Part shown: piece after piece, positions 24,953 to 34,048 of the stretch
Layout of the letters: every line of letters starts with the position of its first letter
Position numbering within the stretch: the first letter of the stretch is position 1
From: Runella sp.
GTDB taxonomy: Bacteria > Bacteroidota > Bacteroidia > Cytophagales > Spirosomataceae
Direction: 5' to 3'
Length of the DNA stretch: 37,594 nt
Assembly (NCBI GenBank): GCA_023254175.1
Contig: JALQYJ010000064.1
Span: 1 to 37,594 of the forward strand
Position numbers and translations under genes: made by a program
Notes under the pieces: model-generated
Databases searched by the model: none
What the model was told of the DNA's origin: nothing
What the model saw: the letters and a program-made list of their open reading frames with translations, nothing else

Positions 24953-24993
24953 AATATTAGGGTTTAGTTTGTAAAAGAGTGTACTCTAATCCA

Positions 24994-25001
24994 CAAATGT
25001 A
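24994..25001 (-). promoter_or_regulatory. Candidate -7 element (TACATTTG, minus strand) for the POT transporter operon
   Basis: A full TAnnTTTG match 42 bp before the ATG at 24952, immediately past the terminator of the upstream operon. No clear TTTG is found about 19 bp further upstream, where the terminator stem lies. Confidence 0.42.
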
Positions 25002-25006
25002 AATAA

Positions 25007-25043
25007 AAGCCCCGTTCGTTGTATTTCTAAACGAACGGGGCTT
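25007..25043 (-). terminator. Strong Rho-independent terminator of the RND efflux operon
   Basis: A perfect 14-bp GC-rich stem (AAGCCCCGTTCGTT and its complement) encloses a 9-nt loop. On the minus strand it is followed by TTTTATTT. It starts 20 bp after the stop of the outer-membrane channel gene, ending the four-gene operon. Confidence 0.92.
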
Positions 25044-25063
25044 GGACACTTATGCTAAAATAG

Positions 25064-26509
25064 CTATTTCCAGCCACCGCCTAAGGCTCGATAAACACCA
25101 ATGACGGCAAAATACTGGCGTTTACGCACGTCAATTAAATCGATGCGTGATTGTAGCGTATTTTTTCGGTTAAAAATCACCTCCAAATACGAAGCCCGCC
25201 CCGTAGTGAACAAGTCGGAGGCCGTCTGAATAGAAGTATTGAGAACGTCCACTTCGGCGCGTTTTAGTTCATAAATTTTTTCGAGATTACTGATGAGAGT
25301 AAGCTGATTATTTACCTCAAAATACCCGTTTAAAATGCTCCGCTGATAGTTATAAACAGCTTCTACCTGTGCTGTTCGTGCCATTTTGAGTTCGGCTTTG
25401 AGGGCGGTTTTGTTAAATAAAGGTACTGCCAGCCCTCCGATGATGTTGTAGGCAATAGATTGAGGAGAAATCAAAAATTGGGGATTAAATGATTGTAACC
25501 CTAATGTGCCCGAAATGGTAAGTGATGGATAAAAAGCAGTTTTTGAAATATAAACTTGGGCTTTGGCGGCTACCAGTTCCAGTTCTGCTTGCTTCACATC
25601 GGGTCGATTTTTGAGTAAATCCGCAGGAATACCCGTCGCGATTTGGGTTGGTAAACCCGACATGAATAGCCCCTTAGTACGTTCAATACGACCTGTGTAG
25701 CGGCCTAGTAAAAAGTTGATACGGTTCTCGCATTCACGCACGCGTTGAAAAATTTCGACCTCTAGCCCTTTGGCACTTAAAAGTTGAGCTTCAAATTGTT
25801 TGACCACCAGTTCATTAGAGCGACCTGCATCTTTCTGAATTTTGATGATGTTCAACTCATTTTCTTGCAAAGTGATGGTTTCTTTCAATAAATCAATCTC
25901 GCGGTCGAGGGCTACCAAATCGTAGTAAAGCGAAGCAATGTCGGCAATAAGGTTGGTGATGACAAAATTGCGTCCTTCGATTGTAGCTAAGTAACGCGCC
26001 AAAGCCACTTCTTTTCGCGCTCGTAATTTTCCCCAAATGTCTAATTCCCACGAACTTTGTAGACCAAGGTTAAAATCAGGTAAAAATTCAGGAATGCGCT
26101 GATTTTCAGAAATATTATTAGAGAAATTGGTGTCATAGTTTCCGATACCATCCATTGTATATTTTCCAAAACGGCGCTGTCCTACCGTGCTTACACTATT
26201 TACAAAAGGCAGCGTAAGCCCCTTTGCCTGTTCGATTTGTGCCTTATTGGTTTCGATGCGTTGGAGCGTAATGCGCAGGTCGAGGTTGTTGGACAACGCG
26301 GTATCAATCAAAGCGACCAAATTAGGGTCGGAAAAGTAGTTTTTCCAGTGAATATCTGCGGCGTTACTGCTTTGGGTGTTGCCGTTGTAGGAATCGGGTA
26401 TGGGAGTGAGTGCTGGGAGTTGTTCGGGGGCTTTGAGTGATTTACAACCCGAAAAAAACAGGCCGCTAACCAACAGCCCTAACATAAGGATATGGGTGAG
26501 TTTACGCAT
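25064..26509 (-). CDS. TolC/OprM-type outer-membrane efflux lipoprotein (NodT family)
   Basis: This is a 481-residue protein with a lipoprotein signal (L-L-V-S-G-L-F-F-S-G-C, lipid-modified C22). It has two tandem outer-membrane-efflux repeats: the first covers about 55-240 (S-N-A-A-D-I-H-W-K-N-Y-F start), and the second about 265-475 contains the I-P-A-D-L-L-K-N-R-P-D-V-K-Q-A-E-L-E-L signature of this family. Long alpha-helical hairpins would form the periplasmic tunnel. The ATG overlaps the end of the RND pump gene by 8 bp, so translation is probably coupled. It is the last gene before a strong terminator. It would complete the tripartite pump by providing the outer-membrane exit duct. Confidence 0.95.
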   Translation of the reverse strand: MRKLTHILMLGLLVSGLFFSGCKSLKAPEQLPALTPIPDSYNGNTQSSNAADIHWKNYFSDPNLVALIDTALSNNLDLRITLQRIETNKAQIEQAKGLTLPFVNSVSTVGQRRFGKYTMDGIGNYDTNFSNNISENQRIPEFLPDFNLGLQSSWELDIWGKLRARKEVALARYLATIEGRNFVITNLIADIASLYYDLVALDREIDLLKETITLQENELNIIKIQKDAGRSNELVVKQFEAQLLSAKGLEVEIFQRVRECENRINFLLGRYTGRIERTKGLFMSGLPTQIATGIPADLLKNRPDVKQAELELVAAKAQVYISKTAFYPSLTISGTLGLQSFNPQFLISPQSIAYNIIGGLAVPLFNKTALKAELKMARTAQVEAVYNYQRSILNGYFEVNNQLTLISNLEKIYELKRAEVDVLNTSIQTASDLFTTGRASYLEVIFNRKNTLQSRIDLIDVRKRQYFAVIGVYRALGGGWK

Positions 26510-29500
26510 TGACTTCTTGGGTTAGGTGGGTAACTTCTTTCTTCTTTTTGCGCGAGAGGCGGTCGGATAAGGTTTCGAAAACAACGTACAACCCAGGAAT
26601 CAAAATGACCCCAAACACCGTCCCGAAGAGCATTCCCCCTGCGGCGGCTGTTCCGATGGTACGGTTTCCGATGGCACCTGCGCCCGAGGCCATCATGAGC
26701 GGAATCAACCCCGCGATGAACGCAAACGAAGTCATCAAAATGGGTCGAAGGCGAGAAGCAGCCCCTTCGATGGCCGCCTGCAACGGCGTATACCCTTCGC
26801 TACGCTTGAGAATGGCAAATTCAACAATCAGAATGGCGTTTTTACCCAATAAACCAATCAACATCACGAGGGCTACTTGGGCGTAAATGTTGTTTTGTAA
26901 CCCCAGTACGGCCAAGAAGAAAAACGCGCCAAAAATCCCCGTCGGCAGCGATAAAAGTACAGGAAGCGGGAGCAAAAAGCTCTCATACTGTGCGGCAAGC
27001 AACAAATACACGAAAATAAGACAGATGATAAAAATGTAAATGGCTTGGTCGCCCGACAAGATTTCGTCGCGGGTCATACCCGACCATTCGTAGGTGTAAC
27101 CTTTGGGAAGTTTTTGGGCAGCTACTTCTTGAATTGCCTTGATGGCATCACCACTACTAAAACCTGGGGCGGCATCACCGTTGATCATGGCCGCCGTAAA
27201 CATGTTGTAGCGGGTAAGTTGCTCAGGGCCATATACGCGTTCCATGCGCACAAAGGCCGAGTAGGGCACCATTTCGCCTTCGGTGTTTTTGACGTACAAT
27301 TTCAATAGGTCGTCGGGTTGGGTACGGTATTCGGGCGAGGCTTGCACCATCACTTTGTACATTTGTCCAAAACGAATAAAATTGGTGGCATAAAAACTAC
27401 CAATGAGCGATTGCAGGTTATTCATGGCGTTGTCAACCGAAACGCCCTTTTGGGCTGCTTTTTCGTTGTCAACGTGAATCAAATACTGCGGAAAGCTCGC
27501 ATCGTAGCTTGTAAAGGCATTGACTACCTCGGGGCGTTTGTTGAGTTCTTCGATAAACGTCTTGGTCACTTTTTCCATGGCTTGCAAGTTGCCACTTCCC
27601 GTACGGTCTTGGAGACGGAACTCAAATCCACTGGCGTTTCCGTAACCAGGTACGGCAGGCGGCGGGAAAAACTGAATATCAGCGTCTTTGATGTGTTTGG
27701 TTTTTTCGGACAAAATTGCAATCACGTCATCGACCGATTCTTTGCGGTTTTCCCAAGGTTTGAGGTTCATCATTCCCATGCCAAACGAAGCACCCGCGCC
27801 ATCGGTCATTAGACTAAAGCCTGATAAGGTCGAAATTGATTCCACGGCGTTGAGTTTTAGGCTTACTTTCTCAATTTCATCCACCACGGCTTCGGTACGT
27901 TCGAGGGTAGCGCCCGACGGCGTGGTGATATTGGCATAAATCGTACCTTGGTCTTCCGTTGGAATAAAACCCGACGGAAGTACGAGGTTGGTACCCCAAG
28001 TGGCAGCGATAAAGAAAACCAACATAGCAAACGTCACAACTCGACGATTGGCGATGACATTAATCAGTGAACGGTAACGGCCTGATACGCCATTGTACCA
28101 ATTGTTGAATCCGTCAAAAAAGCGAGTCAACAATGTAGCTTTCTGGCCGTGGTGGCTTTTGAGCATGATAGCGCAAAGCGCAGGTGTAAGCGTAAGAGCG
28201 TTGATACCCGAGATTACAATTGAAATGGCCATTGTAATCGAAAACTGGCGATAAAATACTCCCGATGGGCCGTCCATAAATGCCACAGGCACAAACACAG
28301 CCGTCATCACGAGCGTAATGGCCACAATGGCACCGCTGATTTCGTCCATGGCCTCGATGGTTGCTTCTTTGGCATTGATGCCCTTTTCTTCCATTTTAGC
28401 GTGAACGGCCTCTACCACCACAATGGCATTATCGACCACAATTCCAATTGCCAATACCAAGGCAAACAACGTGAGGAGGTTAATCGAAAATCCGAACATT
28501 TGCATAAAGAAAAATGTACCAATGAGCGATACGGGAACGGCCAATGCAGGAATGAGCGTAGAGCGGAAATCTTGCAAGAAGATAAACACCACCAATGCCA
28601 CCAAAATAAAGGCTTCAATCAAGGTTTTAATCACCTCATGAATCGAAGCGTCCAAAAAGCGCGATACGTCGTAGCTGATGGTGTATTTCATGCCTGGCGG
28701 AAATGCTTTCTGCAACTCCGTCATTTTGGCTTTTACGTTGGCAATTACCTGGCTCGCGTTAGAACCAGGGCGTTGCTTGAGCAAAATCGCAGCGGACGGA
28801 CGGCCATTTTCTTTGGACAATACGTTGTAGTTCAACGAACCGAATTCGATGTCGGCAATGTCTTTCAGGCGCAAGATGTCTCCGCTTGGGTTGGCTTTGA
28901 TGATGATATTCTCGTACTGTGCTTGATCGGTGAATTTTCCCGTGTAGCGAAGCACGTATTGCAACGATTGCGATTTGCGGCCTGAACTTTCACCGATTTT
29001 TCCTGGGGCAGCTTCCACGTTTTGGTTGCGAAGCGCCGAAATGACGTCGTCGGCTGAAACGTTGTAAACCGTCATGCGGTCGGGTTTGAGCCATACCCGC
29101 ATCGAGTACTCGCGTTGCCCCATGATATTGGCAAAACCAACGCCATCGACGCGCTTCAACTCTGCTACGACGTTGATGTCGGCAAAGTTGTACAAAAACT
29201 CTTCGTTGGCGGTTGTATCTTCACTCAAGAGGTTGATGTACATCAACATACTGTTTACCTCTTTTTCGGTCGATACCCCCGCTTTGATTACCTCTTCGGG
29301 CAATTCGTCGAGCACGGTGGCTACCCGCGTTTGGACGTTTACGGAAGCCAAGTCGGGGTCAGTACCAACTTTAAAGTAAACCTGAATGATACTGGTACCG
29401 TCGTTGCCCGAGACGGAGGTCATGTAAGTCATGCCAGGCACTCCGTTGATAGCCCGTTCGAGCGGTGTCACCACGGCTTTGGAACAGGCTTCGGCGTTGG

Positions 29501-29654
29501 CTCCTGTGTATTTGGTTGTTACGGTTACGGCAGGCGGGGCAATGTCGGGGTACTGCGTAACGGGAAGCTGGGTCATGGCAAGCGCCCCCAGGAGGGTAAT
29601 GATAAGGGATATGACAATCGATAGGACTGGCCTATTGATAAACAAAGTAAACAT
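26502..29654 (-). CDS. RND multidrug efflux pump, AcrB/MexB (HAE1) type
   Basis: This is a 1050-residue inner-membrane trimer-forming pump. It begins F-I-N-R-P-V-L-S-I-V-I-S, standard for HAE1 members, and has twelve helices with two large periplasmic loops (porter and docking domains), including S-V-N-V-Q-T-R and P-L-E-R-A-I-N-G-V-P-G. The proton-relay helix 4 reads G-I-V-V-D-N-A-I-V-V-V-E: the first acidic residue (D408 here) is kept but the usual second Asp is Asn409. The relay Lys is in G-L-L-G-K-N-A-I-L-I-V-E-F. It exports amphiphilic drugs, detergents or similar compounds with proton influx. It is flanked by its adaptor and channel genes in one operon. Substrate range cannot be predicted. 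Confidence 0.96.
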   Translation of the reverse strand: MFTLFINRPVLSIVISLIITLLGALAMTQLPVTQYPDIAPPAVTVTTKYTGANAEACSKAVVTPLERAINGVPGMTYMTSVSGNDGTSIIQVYFKVGTDPDLASVNVQTRVATVLDELPEEVIKAGVSTEKEVNSMLMYINLLSEDTTANEEFLYNFADINVVAELKRVDGVGFANIMGQREYSMRVWLKPDRMTVYNVSADDVISALRNQNVEAAPGKIGESSGRKSQSLQYVLRYTGKFTDQAQYENIIIKANPSGDILRLKDIADIEFGSLNYNVLSKENGRPSAAILLKQRPGSNASQVIANVKAKMTELQKAFPPGMKYTISYDVSRFLDASIHEVIKTLIEAFILVALVVFIFLQDFRSTLIPALAVPVSLIGTFFFMQMFGFSINLLTLFALVLAIGIVVDNAIVVVEAVHAKMEEKGINAKEATIEAMDEISGAIVAITLVMTAVFVPVAFMDGPSGVFYRQFSITMAISIVISGINALTLTPALCAIMLKSHHGQKATLLTRFFDGFNNWYNGVSGRYRSLINVIANRRVVTFAMLVFFIAATWGTNLVLPSGFIPTEDQGTIYANITTPSGATLERTEAVVDEIEKVSLKLNAVESISTLSGFSLMTDGAGASFGMGMMNLKPWENRKESVDDVIAILSEKTKHIKDADIQFFPPPAVPGYGNASGFEFRLQDRTGSGNLQAMEKVTKTFIEELNKRPEVVNAFTSYDASFPQYLIHVDNEKAAQKGVSVDNAMNNLQSLIGSFYATNFIRFGQMYKVMVQASPEYRTQPDDLLKLYVKNTEGEMVPYSAFVRMERVYGPEQLTRYNMFTAAMINGDAAPGFSSGDAIKAIQEVAAQKLPKGYTYEWSGMTRDEILSGDQAIYIFIICLIFVYLLLAAQYESFLLPLPVLLSLPTGIFGAFFFLAVLGLQNNIYAQVALVMLIGLLGKNAILIVEFAILKRSEGYTPLQAAIEGAASRLRPILMTSFAFIAGLIPLMMASGAGAIGNRTIGTAAAGGMLFGTVFGVILIPGLYVVFETLSDRLSRKKKKEVTHLTQEVNA

Positions 29655-29697
29655 GATGGTACGAATTTGTGTGGGACAATGGGTTGAAACGCAGCGG

Positions 29698-30819
29698 CTA
29701 TTGCTGCGCCAATTGCGGAAGGATGGTGGCCAACGACTTCATTTCAGGCTTCACCGACATCCCTACGCGCATGTCTTGCAAACCTTCGTAGATAACTTTG
29801 TCGTTGGGGCTAATCCCCGATTCGAGCACATACAAGTGCGGCATTCGGAGTTTAGGCACGATACTTCGCATTTGGACCTTGTTTTGGTCATCCACTACGT
29901 ACACATACATTTTATCTTGCACCTCAAACGTTGACTTTTGCGGAATTACAAGAGCGTTTTTGACTTTGCGTAATATCCGTACCTTTCCACTTGAGCCGTG
30001 TTTTAAGATACGTTCAGGGTTAGGGAAACGCGCTCGAAACGCAATGCTTCCCGTGGCATTATCAAACTCCCCTTCAATGGTTTCTACGAAGCCTTTGTGC
30101 GGGTGTTCCTCGCTGTTAGCCAAAATCAAAGAAACTTCGTTGCGGTGGTCATGTTGTTTGTTATTGGATGCAAATTCGAGGTATTCTTTTTCCGAAACGT
30201 TAAAATAAGCATAGACTTCTTGGTTATCGGAGATGGTAGTCAAAAGCGTTCCTTCGTCAATCAAACTTCCGATTTTGTTCGGAATACGGTTGATGATACC
30301 GTCGAAAGGTGCTTTAATTTCCGAAAAAGACAGCTTGAGTTTGGCGCTTTGCTCTTGTGATTCGGCTTCTTCGATGCGGGCATTGAGGGCGTCGAGTTTG
30401 GCTTTGGCCATGTCGTACTCGGTTTTGGACACCACATTTTTATCCACCAATTTCTTGACGTTTAGTAGGTCAAGTTCGGCGGTTTTGGCCTCTGCAATGG
30501 TACTTTTTAGCACAGCTGTGGCGCGTAATAAATCTCCTTTATACTCTTGATTACTGATACGGAAGAGCACTTGACCCTTACGAACGGATTTTCCTTCGTC
30601 TACGTGAATGCTTTCAATATAGCCTTTGACCCGAGCGCGAATTTCTACGTTTTTGACGGAGTTGATGTCTGATACATAATCGGTGTGATAGACGGTGTCA
30701 ATCGTAATGGCTTGAATAACAGGGTACTTTTCTTGGGTAGTGGTTTGGTTTGAATCAGTAGTTGAGCAGGCCGAAATGCACAGCCCAATCACCGAAGTGA
30801 GTATTAATGGTATTCTCAT
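29698..30819 (-). CDS. RND periplasmic adaptor (membrane fusion protein), lipoprotein
   Basis: This is a 373-residue protein with a lipoprotein signal (L-C-I-S-A-C, C18). The layout is that of AcrA-type adaptors. A first lipoyl half starts near 60 (V-E-I-R-A-R-V-K-G-Y-I-E-S-I-H-V-D-E-G-K-S) and is followed by a coiled-coil hairpin (about 95-160, L-D-A-L-N-A-R-I-E-E-A-E-S-Q). The second lipoyl half has I-K-A-P-F-D-G-I-I, and a beta-barrel and membrane-proximal domain end near V-Y-E-G-L-Q-D-M-R-V-G. It bridges the pump and the outer-membrane channel. The gap to the pump gene is 43 bp, and an unknown exported protein gene lies upstream. Confidence 0.95.
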   Translation of the reverse strand: MRIPLILTSVIGLCISACSTTDSNQTTTQEKYPVIQAITIDTVYHTDYVSDINSVKNVEIRARVKGYIESIHVDEGKSVRKGQVLFRISNQEYKGDLLRATAVLKSTIAEAKTAELDLLNVKKLVDKNVVSKTEYDMAKAKLDALNARIEEAESQEQSAKLKLSFSEIKAPFDGIINRIPNKIGSLIDEGTLLTTISDNQEVYAYFNVSEKEYLEFASNNKQHDHRNEVSLILANSEEHPHKGFVETIEGEFDNATGSIAFRARFPNPERILKHGSSGKVRILRKVKNALVIPQKSTFEVQDKMYVYVVDDQNKVQMRSIVPKLRMPHLYVLESGISPNDKVIYEGLQDMRVGMSVKPEMKSLATILPQLAQQ

Positions 30820-30925
30820 AGAAATAATGGTTGTATTGAATTATACAGTAGCTGGAAAATACAGTACTAGCGACTTGGAAAACCAAGCGCTTCGAGTGCC
30901 TAAAATAAGGCCTTAGCAAAAGAAG

Positions 30926-31333
30926 TTAGCTGAAGTTAGGAGGGGGAGAAATGGGCTCAATTTCGCGCGTTTCAAGACGCCCTAAATAATGATCGAAATT
31001 GGCGTCCAACCCATCGGCGAGTTGAATGGATAGAAATTCTACGTCAAATGGGGGCCAAATAAGGCCAATGCTAAACTCTTCAAGAAAAGAACTTTCACTT
31101 TCCTTTTCATTAGAGGGGGCATCTGTGTGACTCGCGATGGAATTAACCAAGGAAACAGTAAGCAGTGAGAGAAAGTTTTTGGGGCGCTGATGGCAAGTAT
31201 TGTCTCGGTAAAAGGTTGCTGTTTTTTCCAACAGTAATGGGGGCACGGGGGCAATACATAGGTGAATCATTTGGAGGAGTAAAGCCCAACAAACGATTTG
31301 TTTTAGGATGTATGTCACACTTGCTGATTTCAT
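30926..31333 (-). CDS. Uncharacterised small exported or membrane-anchored protein, first gene of the efflux operon
   Basis: This is a 135-residue protein that I do not recognise. Residues about 7-30 are hydrophobic (I-V-C-W-A-L-L-L-Q-M-I-H-L-C-I-A) and act as signal or anchor. The rest is polar with a serine/glutamate-rich stretch (S-N-E-K-E-S-E-S-S-F-L-E-E) and ends in P-I-S-P-P-P-N-F-S. No catalytic motif is visible. It is on the same strand as the adaptor with a 106-bp gap and is preceded by a good promoter element, so it probably heads the operon. Small proteins of this general kind occur upstream of Bacteroidota efflux genes, but I cannot name a family; a sensor, accessory or assembly role is only a guess. 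Confidence 0.6.
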   Translation of the reverse strand: MKSASVTYILKQIVCWALLLQMIHLCIAPVPPLLLEKTATFYRDNTCHQRPKNFLSLLTVSLVNSIASHTDAPSNEKESESSFLEEFSIGLIWPPFDVEFLSIQLADGLDANFDHYLGRLETREIEPISPPPNFS

Positions 31334-31342
31334 GCTCTAGGG

Positions 31343-31350
31343 CAAATATA
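31343..31350 (-). promoter_or_regulatory. Candidate -7 element (TATATTTG, minus strand) for the efflux operon
   Basis: An exact TAnnTTTG match 9 bp before the ATG at 31333. If used, transcription would begin only about 5 nt before the start codon, a nearly leaderless transcript. No clear -33 TTTG is at 19-20 bp. The alternative is that translation begins at a later ATG. Confidence 0.42.
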
Positions 31351-31431
31351 TCCATAAAACTCGTTTTGCTACCAGTATGTTCGTTAAAAAACGGTATTTC
31401 GGAAAGATTTGTAGAGCAGAATCCAATTTTT

Positions 31432-32397
31432 TTAAAACAAAGACAGCTGTTGTTGTACTTGGGCTATTTCTTTTTTGACGTCGATAGTAGTGCTTATTTT
31501 ATGCAGTTTTTGGACTAAATGTTCTAAAAACTGACGATGACTAGGGCTATTGGGATACAGAGGGCGGTGCGAAAGTGCTTGCCGAATTTTTTGCCATTCT
31601 TGGATAAATTTTTGTAACTCTTTGGAAAAATAAGCGCTGGCAAACTGTTCAAAAATGTAGCCTTCGGCTTGTTCGCTGGGGTGAATGAGGTCTGATTTAT
31701 AAAAACGATAATCGCGGAGGTCGTCGAGCAATAATTCGTAGGCAGGAAAGTAAGCATGGCCCCGCTCCGATAACTCGTGGCAAGCTACCCGCAGCAATGA
31801 CTTACTGACGGCGTTGAGCGGAAGCGTATCGCGGGTGTGGCGTACAGGACTGACTGTAAAAATAACTTTAAGAGGGCCAGAAAATTTGGCAAAAAGTCCT
31901 TCAAAAGCAGCCACGATTGGCTCAGTTTGGAGCAGTTCCCGTTGAAAAGCCACGCTTGGTGTTTTATGGCAATTAGCGACCCACTGAGCGCTTTCGAGAT
32001 GACGGTACACAAAAGCTGTACCCAAGGTGATAATGAGCACCTCAGTTCGTGAAAGCCACTGCTGGACAGCGGTCAGTGTGCTCATCAGTCTTTCGCGCAG
32101 TTCTTCGCGTGACGCTCCCCACAACGACGAATGAAAATCGTAATGAAACCAAACTCCTTGGTGTTCAACGTACAAACGCTCGTCAGGCGGGCTACCTTCT
32201 AATGAACAATGCAGGAGTTTGACGATAGACAGCGGATTAAACAGCGTTCCGAACGGATTAGAAAGGGTCGGAATTTTGTTTTCAACGAGCTTTGAACCAA
32301 TCACTTCTGCAAAGCACGAACCTAGCGTTAGCACGGGGGTTTGTAAGGTGATTTTGTCTGGACTTTCGGGGACAATCAGCTCGGTTCGGAAGTGCAT
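31432..32397 (-). CDS. GSCFA domain protein (SGNH-like, function unknown)
   Basis: This is a 321-residue cytoplasmic protein with no signal. The name-giving motif L-G-S-C-F-A is at 25-30, with the likely nucleophile S27. F-G-T-L-F-N-P follows near 50, and the late block S-D-L-I-H-P-S-E-Q resembles the D-x-x-H of SGNH hydrolases. The GSCFA family is widespread in Bacteroidota but lacks a firmly established reaction; an esterase or acyl-hydrolase activity is a reasonable inference. Neighbours are the efflux operon downstream and a divergent outer-membrane protein gene across 235 bp. It does not appear to be part of either operon. Confidence 0.9.
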   Translation of the reverse strand: MHFRTELIVPESPDKITLQTPVLTLGSCFAEVIGSKLVENKIPTLSNPFGTLFNPLSIVKLLHCSLEGSPPDERLYVEHQGVWFHYDFHSSLWGASREELRERLMSTLTAVQQWLSRTEVLIITLGTAFVYRHLESAQWVANCHKTPSVAFQRELLQTEPIVAAFEGLFAKFSGPLKVIFTVSPVRHTRDTLPLNAVSKSLLRVACHELSERGHAYFPAYELLLDDLRDYRFYKSDLIHPSEQAEGYIFEQFASAYFSKELQKFIQEWQKIRQALSHRPLYPNSPSHRQFLEHLVQKLHKISTTIDVKKEIAQVQQQLSLF

Positions 32398-32586
32398 AAA
32401 GGGGAGTTATTTGTTAATTGTCTCGCAATAGGAGTTCAACTTGTCGTTTCAAATAAAGATTTTACCTTGTTGTTTTTGTAAAGGCCTTTTTGAATATGCT
32501 AGTAGAAGTGAATTATTACAAAAATCGTACAAAATTTGGACAAGATGGTATTACTTTCCAGCGATAAGTGGCCAATCTACCAAATT

Positions 32587-32617
32587 TTTGACGATTTTTG
32601 GGACGAGTTTACGTTAG
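32587..32617 (+). promoter_or_regulatory. Bacteroidota-type promoter (TTTG-19-TACGTTAG) for the DUF5723-like gene
   Basis: TTTG at 32587-32590 is followed by exactly 19 bp and TACGTTAG at 32610-32617, one change from TAnnTTTG. The ATG at 32633 is 16 bp further on. Spacing and position are the best promoter match in the window. Confidence 0.6.
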
Positions 32618-32632
32618 TCACTCGCCCTATTT

Positions 32633-34048
32633 ATGAAACAGTCCCGCTCTATTTTGACTTTTGTAGGCTTTTTTGCGTTGATGGGCGCCTCTTCGCTCCA
32701 TGCCCAGGAGTTTATGGGGCAACACACTAGCAATTATGCGGGGATTAATCGTGCTACGTTCAATCCGGCGGTGATTGCGGGAACGCGATATCGTTATCAT
32801 ATTAATTTGGTGTCGTTCAGTACTACCCTCAACAACCGTTATTTTAAGTATTTTCGGAGTGATGCTCTTTTTTATCCCTTTCGGAATGCGTATGCCGAAT
32901 CGGATATGTACGGTAAATCGAAGCTGACGGGTACATTCACAGGAGGGGAAAGCGTAAACGTGCTGGCGGAGTTTCGGCCGCCTTCGGGCTACGTGGGCGT
33001 GGGTAAAAATAATTGGCTAGTGGTGGGTTTTCAGACGCGCCTGCGCGGGTTTGTGCAAGGCTCGGGCGTACCTTCGGCTATTTTTGATGCCTACAAATAC
33101 CGCCTTGACGACGGCCTTACTAAGGCTTCGGCGGGGAGTTTTACCAATTTTACCATGAATCAACACTCGTTTTTTGAAACGGGCCTCACAGTAGCGGTGA
33201 TGCCTTTGCGGTTGGATAGACTGATTCGGGTAAAAGTAGGGGCAACAATCAAGCGTTTGTCGGGGGCACGGAACGTTTTTTTGACCATCAAAAACGCCAA
33301 TTACCAAGTGAAACCCCTTAATGCCAACGACTATGTGATGGAGTTGGGAAATGTAAACTACGAATACGGCTACACTCAACCTGTTCAGGCGTTTCGTTTA
33401 GGAAGTTTGTTTTCGTCGAATTATGGTTCAGGAACGGCCATTGACCTGGGAGCAACGGTAGAAATTGGTCGGATTCTGCAACATGCCGAAAATCAGGCCA
33501 ATTATATTGCTCGAATCGGGGTGGCATTGACGGATGAAGGACAGATTTCGTACCCTTCAGGGGGCAAACAGTACAGCGGTACGCTGAGTAAATTGACCAT
33601 TAGTCAAAACCAACTTATTGATATTGGTAACAACTCGGTAAAGGGACTAGAAACAATACTAGGGACGGCGAAACCTGCCACGTACGCGTCATCGACGACC
33701 CTACCACGTACGCTGAACATTGATGCCGATTTGCAATTGGCCAAGTCGTTTTTTATTAATTCTACGTGGATAAAACCAACCAACGTGGGTTCTTTACCTG
33801 CTAATCTAGCCCAGCCGCGGGTATTTTCGCTGACGCCTCGTTTTGAAGGGGAAGATGTTGAGTTTACCCTTCCTGTGACTTGGTGGGAAGGAAACGATAA
33901 ACCTACCATTGGTTTTTCGGTGCGCTTTGGCCCTGCCTACATTGGATTCAGCAACTTTGGAGGGTTGGTGAGTAAGGCGGTACAACCCCGTGGTTCGTTG
34001 GCTTATTTTGGCATCCAGTTGTGGAGAATCAATGACAAAAAAGACTAA
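32633..34048 (+). CDS. Outer-membrane beta-barrel-like protein, DUF5723-like
   Basis: This is a 471-residue protein with a signal peptide (about 1-24, ending S-S-L-H-A-Q). The mature part opens with N-Y-A-G-I-N-R-A-T-F-N-P-A-V-I-A-G, a start typical of Bacteroidota barrel proteins related to PorV/DUF5723. It then alternates short amphipathic strands rich in Tyr, Phe and Gly, ending in aromatic strands (Y-F-G-I-Q-L-W-R-I) suited to outer-membrane insertion. No transport or secretion partner is adjacent, and it stops exactly where the convergent SUI1 gene stops. Function is unknown; the DUF assignment is from recall of the family pattern and not certain, but an outer-membrane location is well supported. 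Confidence 0.72.
   Translation: MKQSRSILTFVGFFALMGASSLHAQEFMGQHTSNYAGINRATFNPAVIAGTRYRYHINLVSFSTTLNNRYFKYFRSDALFYPFRNAYAESDMYGKSKLTGTFTGGESVNVLAEFRPPSGYVGVGKNNWLVVGFQTRLRGFVQGSGVPSAIFDAYKYRLDDGLTKASAGSFTNFTMNQHSFFETGLTVAVMPLRLDRLIRVKVGATIKRLSGARNVFLTIKNANYQVKPLNANDYVMELGNVNYEYGYTQPVQAFRLGSLFSSNYGSGTAIDLGATVEIGRILQHAENQANYIARIGVALTDEGQISYPSGGKQYSGTLSKLTISQNQLIDIGNNSVKGLETILGTAKPATYASSTTLPRTLNIDADLQLAKSFFINSTWIKPTNVGSLPANLAQPRVFSLTPRFEGEDVEFTLPVTWWEGNDKPTIGFSVRFGPAYIGFSNFGGLVSKAVQPRGSLAYFGIQLWRINDKKD

Noticed and set aside
28401-28985. Plus-strand ORF opposite the RND pump gene (also 29115-29624)
   Set aside because: Translations are Asn/Gln/His- or Gly/Val-rich without domains, whereas the opposite strand encodes an intact pump.
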